Shown: in pieces, positions 55,943-62,641 of the stretch
Layout: each line of letters starts with the position of its first letter
Position numbering within the stretch: position 1 is the stretch's first letter
Source of the DNA: Rhodospirillales bacterium
GTDB lineage: Bacteria; Pseudomonadota; Alphaproteobacteria; Rhodospirillales; GLO-3
DNA length: 62,641 bases
Assembly (NCBI GenBank): GCA_003354135.1
Contig: PIVK01000017.1
Location: 1 to 62,641, forward strand
Reading direction: 5' to 3'
Notes under the pieces: generated by a model
Told to the model about the DNA's origin: nothing
What the model saw: the letters and a program-made list of their open reading frames with translations, nothing else
Databases searched by the model: none
Program-made: the position numbers and the translations under genes

Positions 55943-57670
55943 TTATTCGCTTCCGTCCTGGTTCTGCCGGTGCGGCATCAGGGGGCAGAACTGGCCGTCA
56001 CTCAGCCGGTCGTAGATGTTGGCCAATGCCATGTCCTCGGTGGCGAAGATGTTTTCGTCGCCGACGTTGTCGTACAGACGGGTGCGGCGCATGACCTGCA
56101 AGACCTGACGCTTGAGGCCGGAAAACACCAGGGTAATGCCGTTGCCCCGGAGACGCTCGACCAGGTGATGGAGCACCCGCTCGCCGGAGGCGTCGAGTTC
56201 ATTGATACCATCGCCGACGACCAGCACGTAGTTGGCTTCCGGCTTCTCGCTCACCGCCTGGAGGATAATGTCCTCGAAGTAGGAGACGTTGGCGAAATAG
56301 AGTTCGCCATCGTAGCGGATCACGATGATACGCTCGTCGGTAGGCAGGTGCGGGTGGATCCGCAGGTCACGGAGCGTGCCGTCCTCGTAGCGGCCGAGAT
56401 GGGCAACACGCGGGCGCATGGTGCGGTAGAGGTAAAGGCCCATGGCCAGACCGGCACCGACCATGATTCCCTTGTCCAGATGGGGCGCGAAGCCCAGGGT
56501 GGCGACGAAGGTCACCACCGCGGCGATGCCGTCGTGCTTGTTGGCGTTCCAGGCGTGTACGGCGGACTTGAAGCGGATCAGGCCCAGCACCGCCATCATG
56601 ATGACGGCCGCCAGCACCGCCTGGGGCAGGTGATAGAGCAACGGCGTCAGGAAAAGCAGGGTGATCAGGACCATGATGGCGGTGAACACCGACGACATGC
56701 CGGTATGGGCGCCGGCATTGAAGTTGACCGCCGTGCGCGAGAAGGAGCCCGAAGCCGGATAAGCCTGCCCCAGGCTGCCGATCATGTTGGCCAGGCCTTG
56801 GCCGATCAGTTCCTGGTTGGGGTCCACGCGGTCACGGGTCTGGGACGCCACGGCCTTGGCGATGGAGATCGCCTCCATGAAGCCGACCAGCGAGATCACC
56901 ACGGCGCTGGGCAGCAGGTGGCGGATCATCTCAAGATCAAAATTGGGCAGAGCTAATTTCGGAACGCCTTCCGGGATGGTGCCGACCACCCTGCCTCCCA
57001 TGCCCTCGAAACCGATCGCCCAGCTGATCGCCGTGGTCAGGCCGACCGCAATCAGGACATTGGGGATCTTCGGCAGGTACTTTCTCAGCAGCCACATGAT
57101 GGCGAAGGCGCCGATACCGAAGGTCAGGGTCGGGAGGTGGGTGTGGTCGACCTGTTGAATGACGTCCCAGATGTCGTGGATGAAGCTCTCGCTCCGCCCC
57201 ATCTTGACGCCGAAGATCTTCGACAGCTGCGACATGCCGATGATGATCGCCGCCGCGTTGGTGAAGCCCAGGATGACGGGATGGGACAGGAAGTTGACCA
57301 CGACGCCCAGCTTGAAGACGCCCAGGGCAAGTTGGAACAAGCCCACCAGCATCGCCATCAGGATGGCGAGGGCGATGAACCGCTCCGAACCGATGTCGGC
57401 GAACGGCATCAAGGCCGAAGCCGTGAGCAACGACACCACGGCGACAGGGCCGGTCGCCAATTGCTTCGAAGATCCGAACAGCGCTGCCACCATCCCCGGC
57501 AGGAAGGCGGCGTAAAGACCGTAGTAAGGAGGCAATCCGGCCAATTGCGCATAGGCCATGGACTGGGGGATCAGCACCAGAGCCACGGTAATGCCGGCAA
57601 TCAAATCGGCGCGCAAAGCGGTGCCCTTGATGGGGAACCAACCGACGAACGGGAAAAGCCTCTTGATCAT
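55943..57670 (-). CDS. SulP/SLC26-family sulfate permease with STAS domain
   Basis: 575 residues. About 11-12 membrane helices cover residues 20-430, with the SulP signature AQLAGLPPYYGLYAAFLPGMVAALFGSSKQLATGPVAVVSLL and a second GLxNMIGSLGQAYPASGSFSRTAVN loop. The C-terminal STAS domain (about 445-555) has VGDGINELDASGERVLHHLVERL, with the usual Asp but Ala in place of the first Ser. Family members carry sulfate, bicarbonate or dicarboxylates. It precedes the sulfotransferase gene on the map, which favours sulfate. Confidence 0.9.
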   Translation of the reverse strand: MIKRLFPFVGWFPIKGTALRADLIAGITVALVLIPQSMAYAQLAGLPPYYGLYAAFLPGMVAALFGSSKQLATGPVAVVSLLTASALMPFADIGSERFIALAILMAMLVGLFQLALGVFKLGVVVNFLSHPVILGFTNAAAIIIGMSQLSKIFGVKMGRSESFIHDIWDVIQQVDHTHLPTLTFGIGAFAIMWLLRKYLPKIPNVLIAVGLTTAISWAIGFEGMGGRVVGTIPEGVPKLALPNFDLEMIRHLLPSAVVISLVGFMEAISIAKAVASQTRDRVDPNQELIGQGLANMIGSLGQAYPASGSFSRTAVNFNAGAHTGMSSVFTAIMVLITLLFLTPLLYHLPQAVLAAVIMMAVLGLIRFKSAVHAWNANKHDGIAAVVTFVATLGFAPHLDKGIMVGAGLAMGLYLYRTMRPRVAHLGRYEDGTLRDLRIHPHLPTDERIIVIRYDGELYFANVSYFEDIILQAVSEKPEANYVLVVGDGINELDASGERVLHHLVERLRGNGITLVFSGLKRQVLQVMRRTRLYDNVGDENIFATEDMALANIYDRLSDGQFCPLMPHRQNQDGSE

Positions 57671-57991
57671 GCTTTCCGTACCCTCAAATCAATAAAACGT
57701 TTCGTGTCCACCGCGGACGCGGCGCTGGTGGGCGCGGTCCTCACGAGTGTCCTGCGATGGTTCGGCGTCAGTTCCATATCGGGACGAAAGGGCGGCAACA
57801 ACCGGAGCCTGCTCGGAACCGGGCTGTGTTCCTGGACTTGGCTGGTGTTTTAATACATTAGCAAAATCGAAGATTCAACTGAAACCGCGCGGCAAGCGCC
57901 GGGCGGTCCTCGCATCGGAAAATCCGGCAACGATGGACGTCTTTGCCTGAGAGGGGATGGCGTCGGGTAAACCACCGCACCTTGGTATGAG
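57671..57991. other. Intergenic region without a supported gene
   Basis: The 321-bp gap upstream of sulP and downstream of the sulfotransferase gene must hold the sulP promoter. A plus-strand frame (57747-57950) has no credible start or similarity. Near the right end the sequence caccgcaccttggtat (57973-57988) recurs at the window's right edge. Confidence 0.4.
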
Positions 57992-59992
57992 TCACGAAGA
58001 CGGCTCGTACCCCGCAGCCTCGACAAAGGGCGCGAGTATAGACTGAACGGGGGCCAGGTGGCTCTCGTACTTCCGCCAACGGAAGACCGCTTTTTCATGG
58101 ATTGCGTGGCTGACGGATTCTCGACTGGCCGTCCTCACATAGACGCCTTCCATCCGCTCATGGTGTTTCAGGACGTTCGGGTCCCAATCCACCTCCAGGA
58201 AGGCCAGTATTTTCCGCGCGACGCCCTCTGGATCACGGGTCAGATCCTCATAGCGGTACGTCATGGTTTCCAGTCCAAGAGTGTCGCGGAACTGGAACCA
58301 CAAATCCATGACCTGGGCGTAGAACCGGGCCGTGGTTTCGATATCCAGGAAGGGGGCGTTGGTATCATGGCCGAGGGGTTGGGAAAAGCAGCTAAGCACC
58401 ACGTCCCGAGGGTCGCGCACGGAGAACAAAACCTTGGACTCGGGAAAGATCCGTCTCATCAAGCCGATGTAGACGGTGTTCAGCGCGAGCTTATCGACTA
58501 AACGCCGCCCTTCCAGGTCCTCCGCCAAGTCAGAGCGGACAATGTCGAAGTACTCTTTCCGCAGTTCCAGAATTTGAGATTCCGAGAGGCTTCCGCACCC
58601 TTTCGGGTAGTCGGCGGGTAGCTTGGCGGCCACGTTCGCCAGCCAAGGGAACTCGTCGCCGGTTACCAAGGCCGGATGGGATCTCAGCATTCGCTCCATC
58701 AATGTCGTGCCCGAACGTGGAAATCCCACGAAAAAAACAGGCGCGGTTAATGCGTCGTCGAACTTACGCGGCCAGCCTTCCGTTCGTGCGCCCCGGAACC
58801 ACGAACGACACCGTTCAGTCATCTCCGGGTAACGGTTCTTGTCAGTGTTTTGAGTGGCGGGCGCTTGGGCCATTAGGTTCTGGCACGAGGAAAAGGACTC
58901 GAAAGCCTCGTCGCATCGGTCGATCCTCTCCAGGCCGCGCCCCAATTCGAAGTAGAGGTGTTGTTGAGTTTCTCGGGGGATGTCGTTCCGGGCAAGAAGC
59001 TTTTGCGCAAGGTCCACGGCCTGCTGAGATTCCCCATCGCGCAGGTGGAGGCGAACGAGCGTCAAACCCGCCACGGCATTATCCGAATCCAATTGCAGGG
59101 CCTGTTCCGCATACGTCCGGGCATCGGCCGGGCGGTTCTGTTTTTCCAATGCGTTGGCATAGCTTGCCAGGCCGCTTGGCCAGTTCGGCGCAACCTGCAA
59201 CAGCCGATCGTATACGGCCATCGCCTCATCCAATGAATGGGTGTTCAAACAAGCCGAAGCCAAATTGGAAAGGATATAGCGGTTCTCGGGAGATAGCTTT
59301 GCCGCTGTACGGAGGGCATCGAGGCCCTCGTCCGTGCACCCGAGCTCCATGTAGGCTTCGGCGATGTTGGCGTGTGCGGAAGCCTGCCCCGGGCTCAGGG
59401 AGATGGCCTTCTGCAATACCTCGATCCCCTCCTCGTGGCGCTCCAGAGCGACCAACGCCGTGCCGAGGCCGTCGAATGCCTGGGCAGTGTCCATCTGGAG
59501 TGCAACCGCCGTGCGGAAGGCTTCCTCGGCTTCTGTCCATCGCTCCAGCTTCAGGAGCGTGACGCCCAGGTTGACGTGAACCTCGCCGAGATTGGGGGCA
59601 AGGCCCGCAGCTTCCCGAAGGACCAACAGTGAGTCTTCGAAGGACCCGGCCATGGCATGGGCGACGCCCAGGCGCATTTGAACGAGGGGCTCGCTCGGGT
59701 CGAGCTCCCTTGACTTGGCAAGTAGCTCTATTGCGTCTTGCACCTGCCCGCGAGCCAACGTGGCTACGCCTTTGACGTGGTACGCCCGCGCGTTCTCGTG
59801 GCCGCTGACGAGCACATCGGAGCCGCTGGCGAGCACATCGGAGGCCAGGCGTTCCGCTTCGTCCAACCGGCCTTCCGCCAAGGCCTGTTCAGCACTTTTC
59901 AGTATGGCTTCGGGTGTCGTCTCAACGGGTTCAGACGTTTGAGACCCATACCCGTAGCCGAGCGGCGAAAACGGATTGTAGTTGTCGGACAT
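57992..59992 (-). CDS. TPR-repeat sulfotransferase
   Basis: 666 residues. The N-terminal half (about 25-390) holds roughly nine tetratricopeptide repeats (HVNLGVTLLKLERWTEAEEAFRTAVAL is one). The C-terminal domain has the PAPS-binding loop FFVGFPRSGTTLMERML and the 3'-phosphate site FSVRDPRDVVLSCF of the Sulfotransfer family, and an RYEDL motif. It would move sulfate from PAPS to a glycan, lipid or protein held by the TPRs. It has no signal or membrane helix, so it is cytoplasmic. The neighbouring SulP could feed it. Acceptor unknown. Confidence 0.88.
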   Translation of the reverse strand: MSDNYNPFSPLGYGYGSQTSEPVETTPEAILKSAEQALAEGRLDEAERLASDVLASGSDVLVSGHENARAYHVKGVATLARGQVQDAIELLAKSRELDPSEPLVQMRLGVAHAMAGSFEDSLLVLREAAGLAPNLGEVHVNLGVTLLKLERWTEAEEAFRTAVALQMDTAQAFDGLGTALVALERHEEGIEVLQKAISLSPGQASAHANIAEAYMELGCTDEGLDALRTAAKLSPENRYILSNLASACLNTHSLDEAMAVYDRLLQVAPNWPSGLASYANALEKQNRPADARTYAEQALQLDSDNAVAGLTLVRLHLRDGESQQAVDLAQKLLARNDIPRETQQHLYFELGRGLERIDRCDEAFESFSSCQNLMAQAPATQNTDKNRYPEMTERCRSWFRGARTEGWPRKFDDALTAPVFFVGFPRSGTTLMERMLRSHPALVTGDEFPWLANVAAKLPADYPKGCGSLSESQILELRKEYFDIVRSDLAEDLEGRRLVDKLALNTVYIGLMRRIFPESKVLFSVRDPRDVVLSCFSQPLGHDTNAPFLDIETTARFYAQVMDLWFQFRDTLGLETMTYRYEDLTRDPEGVARKILAFLEVDWDPNVLKHHERMEGVYVRTASRESVSHAIHEKAVFRWRKYESHLAPVQSILAPFVEAAGYEPSS

Positions 59993-60420
59993 AAGGGAGA
60001 ATCCACTTGGTTTAAGTGCCCATCATACGCAATTCGGCACAAAAAATCTAAGGTCCCGGAGTTTTCGATCGGAAAGAAACGTGCCCGAGTTTAGCGGTGT
60101 CGAACAATTCCTTAAACCCGCTAAATTCTCAAACGAAGTGCAACACCGGTATGCTCCGGAGTTGCAATGGGAAAGCACTATGCTTGTTAACCCAATGTCT
60201 GGGCTTGTTAACCCGATGTCCGGGCTTGTGTAACCCGATGTCCGGAAATTTGATTGGAGCTTGCGCTTCAGACCCCACCGAGGGGCATACTCCCCCCCCC
60301 CGGTGGGCCGTCGAAAGTCTCCCCAAAAATTTTGCCATTCCATTTTCCTGGCGGAAATCACGGAGTCAAATCAAGGGACTCCGAAAAATCAGCCTGACAA
60401 TTTGGGGAATGTCCCGGTCG
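59993..60420. other. Intergenic region with short repeats
   Basis: This 428-bp gap is less GC-rich than the neighbourhood. It contains three head-to-tail copies of a 21-bp unit (60182-60245) and a run of nine C at 60292-60300. No ORF is convincing. It should include the promoter of the TPR-sulfotransferase and the end of the PLP-enzyme transcript. Confidence 0.5.
60182..60245. repeat. Three tandem copies of a 21-22-bp unit
   Basis: Units 60182-60202, 60203-60223 and 60224-60245 share gcttgttaaccc followed by gatgtccgg. The first has two substitutions and the third one extra base. There is no spacer, so this is a minisatellite rather than a CRISPR array. Confidence 0.85.
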
Positions 60421-62313
60421 TTAATGATTTGTGAATTGTTCATATCCGGGTTCATATCCGGGTTCATTACTTTCGAAGGAAAGTGAATCTTGCTGCTGAT
60501 CTAGCTTTTGCTTTTGCCTTTGCTCTCGCCTTTGCTCTCGCCTTTGCTCTCGCCTTTGCCTTCGCCTTTGCCTTCGCCCTTTTGTTATTAGATCTCGAAT
60601 GACAAAGTACAGAGCGTCAAAAATCCCATCGATATCGTCTATTGTATTCAGGAAGGTGGGGGAAATACGCAATGTCCACTTACCATCAGGAGATGCCATA
60701 GCGTAACCATAAATGTCATAGACCTGAGATACCACCTCGTTGACGTCAAGTATCGGCTCACCATTGGTCCCGGTGGGAGGAACCTCAAAGATGCACACCG
60801 AAGATCGATAGAAATTTTTGTATTCAATAGGATCGTCTACGGAATGTGGAGTCCGAATGAGACTTCTGGGCCACTTGGTCCCTGTCTTCGATAGGCGGGC
60901 GAGGAGCCCGAATATACGATTTATCGTATAGGTGCCGAGGTAGTCAGCCCTATTTCGAATGGCTAGAGAATTTACAGCCGGGTGGAAATCCCCAAGGTGG
61001 AAATCTGCAGTTACGGTGGTAGCACACAGGGTGGCGTCATTTTGTTGCCCTACGAAAGAAAAGCGTTGCGAACTGTCGGGCATCTCGCCATCCTCAGCCG
61101 AATACCCATACATTTCAGGAGTCATGATCCACTCATCATAGCCCCACATGTTAGGCAATACATTTGCCGCCATGTCCTCACTCATCCATTGCACTCCCAC
61201 CATCTTGGGACCACAAGGCCACTTGTGGAAACTGCCGGCGAAACTGTCGATGCCATAAGTGTCGTGTAACTCGTCTAGATTAATATCAAACACGCCAAGA
61301 GCCTGTGCTCCATCCAGATGAATCTTACAGTCTGCCCCCAAAGACTCTATCCTGGCCTTCAGTTTACGAAACAGCTCAAGAGGCAGTACCATGCCACACT
61401 CATTAGACTGCCAGGAGACAGATATCAACTTGGTCTCACGGGTCATCAAAGCCTCAAAGGGCTTGTATATTTCGTCAACAGTCTTCGGATTCATGGGTAA
61501 AATACTATCATCCGCCGGGGTCGTGCCGACAGGTGCGGTTTCGACCCACCTAACAGATCCCGTCTTACCATCCGGGTCGAAAACCCACCTCTTGGTATGG
61601 GCCCGATATTTCCATGCGTCAAAATTAGTGGGATGGTTCATATCCCATAGAACTATATTTCCTCCTACATCTGTATCGTCTAGAGTTTGGGGGGCGAATT
61701 GGAAGCCATTGCTGATGTTGTTGTTTCCTTCCGTCGTATTTCGTGTTAGAGCTAAGTAATATTCACCCAATTTTTTTTGCATGCCCAACCAAGTAGCAAT
61801 GCTATCAGAGGCGGTGGAAACTCCCCATTGTGCCAATTGATGACGTGAGGCAAAAGAAATGTCGTAGGACAGGTTCTCCATTACCATGTCGACCATCTCA
61901 TCGACATATCCGAGTGAAGGACAAAGATTGGCGGCGTTGATTGTCGTGCAAATATGACCGATATAATCCTGAGGTGGACGTGGTCCTTCCGCAGCAAAAG
62001 CGAAATAATATTTTATTAGATCTTCCCAGTTATCGTTTTCATCGGCTAACAATGTAACGCCTTCAAATTTTTCCTGATCATCCTTTACCCAACCGGCATA
62101 TTTATCCTGAATTTTTTTAAGTATTTGATATTGACCAGACCAAGACCCAGGCTTAGCATTTCCAGATTTTAGAACAGGCCCAGCCCCTTTAGACTCTAAA
62201 AGGGGAACGGCTCCACCAGCCCCCATCAAAGCGGGAGCAGCGAGTGTCGCCATGCCACCACGTAAAAAATTTCGCCTCGTTAAGATTCCTGTGGGTTCGT
62301 TGAGGATGATCAT
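60421..62313 (-). CDS. Tat-exported PLP-dependent enzyme (class V aminotransferase/epimerase-like)
   Basis: 630 residues from the ATG at 62313, with an AAGGGG ten bases upstream. The N-terminus TRRNFLRGGMATLAAPALMG is a twin-arginine signal. The body matches class V PLP enzymes of the isopenicillin-N epimerase type: NEGNNNISNG-like phosphate-site residues, KIHLDGAQALGVFDINL with the cofactor-binding Asp, and SFHKWPCGPK with the Schiff-base Lys. The C-terminus ends in a highly basic tail (GRRQRRRQRREQRREQRREQ, then acidic residues). PLP enzymes that cross the membrane are rare. Codon use and base composition are less GC-rich than the dcw genes, suggesting transfer. Substrate unknown. Confidence 0.75.
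   Translation of the reverse strand: MIILNEPTGILTRRNFLRGGMATLAAPALMGAGGAVPLLESKGAGPVLKSGNAKPGSWSGQYQILKKIQDKYAGWVKDDQEKFEGVTLLADENDNWEDLIKYYFAFAAEGPRPPQDYIGHICTTINAANLCPSLGYVDEMVDMVMENLSYDISFASRHQLAQWGVSTASDSIATWLGMQKKLGEYYLALTRNTTEGNNNISNGFQFAPQTLDDTDVGGNIVLWDMNHPTNFDAWKYRAHTKRWVFDPDGKTGSVRWVETAPVGTTPADDSILPMNPKTVDEIYKPFEALMTRETKLISVSWQSNECGMVLPLELFRKLKARIESLGADCKIHLDGAQALGVFDINLDELHDTYGIDSFAGSFHKWPCGPKMVGVQWMSEDMAANVLPNMWGYDEWIMTPEMYGYSAEDGEMPDSSQRFSFVGQQNDATLCATTVTADFHLGDFHPAVNSLAIRNRADYLGTYTINRIFGLLARLSKTGTKWPRSLIRTPHSVDDPIEYKNFYRSSVCIFEVPPTGTNGEPILDVNEVVSQVYDIYGYAMASPDGKWTLRISPTFLNTIDDIDGIFDALYFVIRDLITKGRRQRRRQRREQRREQRREQRQKQKLDQQQDSLSFESNEPGYEPGYEQFTNH
60503..60578. repeat. Low-complexity repeat coding the Arg/Gln tail
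   Basis: Imperfect 12-bp units of the ctcgcctttgct type encode REQR-like steps at the C-terminus of the PLP enzyme. Repeat-number change here would lengthen or shorten the basic tail by four residues per unit. Confidence 0.7.
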
Positions 62314-62641
62314 GTTCTTTCCCCTTGTATAACAGCGGCCTGATGAAACCAAATCACCTACCCCCTGCAGAACGGGAGGGAGATGAAAGCCCCTGAAAAA
62401 GCCATTCACGCACGACGGTACCACTATTAGAAGAAAGAGTCTTGTCCAATGTTGGGAATGTTGTGATGGTTCGGGCGATATAAGACTCACGGGCTGTATA
62501 AGCGACCGGAACGGCGGCTTCCCCTGACTTTTGGACCGCGTCGCACGCATCTCCCGATGCCTCACATCGCTTCGATGCGCGCTCCTAGCCAAAAATCAGG
62601 GGAAGTCGTCTCTATGAGTCCTTATCACCGCACCTTGGTAT
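62314..62641. other. Region upstream of the Tat-PLP gene, no supported gene
   Basis: It carries the inverted repeat at 62518-62605 and no gene I can support. A minus-strand frame continues upstream of the ATG to 62592, but it lacks a ribosome site and the signal-peptide logic fits the inner ATG. The last 16 bases repeat 57973-57988. Confidence 0.4.
62518..62605. repeat. 17-bp inverted repeat, possible element end
   Basis: cttcccctgacttttgg (62518-62534) and ccaaaaatcaggggaag (62589-62605) are complementary at 16 of 17 positions across a 54-base loop that itself contains gcgtcgcacgcatc/gatgcgc pairing. It could be a hairpin or terminal repeats of a miniature element; no target-site duplication was identified. 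Confidence 0.6.

Noticed and set aside
60182-60245. CRISPR array
   Set aside because: The three units are contiguous with no spacers and no cas genes are present.
62314-62592. 93-residue N-terminal extension of the Tat-PLP enzyme
   Set aside because: It would bury the twin-arginine signal; the inner ATG has a good AAGGGG site.

Overview
The window is high-GC DNA from an alphaproteobacterium, most probably a Rhodospirillales-type lineage. The evidence is gene content and order: mutY divergent from a DUF721/dciA gene, then a DsbA-like gene and smc; an Fo-only ATP synthase operon (atpI-atpB-atpE-atpF'-atpF) separated from F1; FlbT; and an intact division/cell-wall (dcw) cluster ending ftsA-ftsZ-lpxC. 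I could not run a similarity search, so the genus is not assigned.

Layout. 1-1075: the N-terminal part of an Asp-Thr repeat protein running off the left edge, preceded by nine 8-bp tandem repeats and other small repeats. 1076-5715: acrylyl-CoA reductase-like acuI, dihydroorotase, an HD-GYP response regulator and a FlbT homologue. 5795-12808 (minus): a tightly overlapping envelope-glycan operon (mutY, small protein, GT9, GT2, two GT4, asnB). 12830-17578 (plus): dciA, DsbA-like, smc. 17706-22489 (plus): Fo operon behind a near-consensus promoter, then an octaheme cytochrome c with a cytochrome b partner. 22508-46725 (minus): about 24 kb of almost gap-free murein and division genes. In transcription order they are mraZ, rsmH, ftsL, ftsI, murE, murF, mraY, murD, ftsW, murG, murC, murB, ddl, ftsQ, ftsA, ftsZ, lpxC, bamD, recN, ligA. 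Upstream of mraZ lie 10-bp-phased TGGG boxes. 46966-47372 is RNase P RNA with its own promoter. 47390-49717: an amidase, an EamA transporter and a DnaJ-type co-chaperone. 49718-51614: a small ORF, a decayed Fis-type DNA-binding tail, an orphan nosL and two tandem copies of a possible small-RNA unit. 51615-55868 (plus): a membrane protein, a PepSY/response regulator/histidine kinase operon and bioA. 55943-62641 (minus): a SulP sulfate permease, a TPR-sulfotransferase and a Tat-exported PLP enzyme in less GC-rich, repeat-bearing DNA.

How it works together. The dcw block encodes the cytoplasmic murein precursor pathway from UDP-MurNAc to lipid II (MurB-F, Ddl, MraY, MurG), the septal synthase FtsW/FtsI with FtsL/FtsQ, and the FtsA/FtsZ scaffold. 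LpxC and BamD link it to outer-membrane assembly. MurE carries the DNPR motif expected for meso-diaminopimelate. The glycosyltransferase operon probably builds lipopolysaccharide core or another surface glycan. The octaheme cytochrome/cytochrome b pair looks like a quinol-to-periplasm electron path. SulP and the sulfotransferase could jointly supply and use sulfate.

Most worth follow-up: the duplicated hairpin unit after nosL with polypyrimidine loops; the 8-bp repeat tract at the start of the Asp-Thr repeat gene, which could switch its reading frame; the exported PLP enzyme with an Arg/Gln tail; the membrane-anchored octaheme module; and the TGGG operator array at mraZ. None is proven by sequence reading alone.
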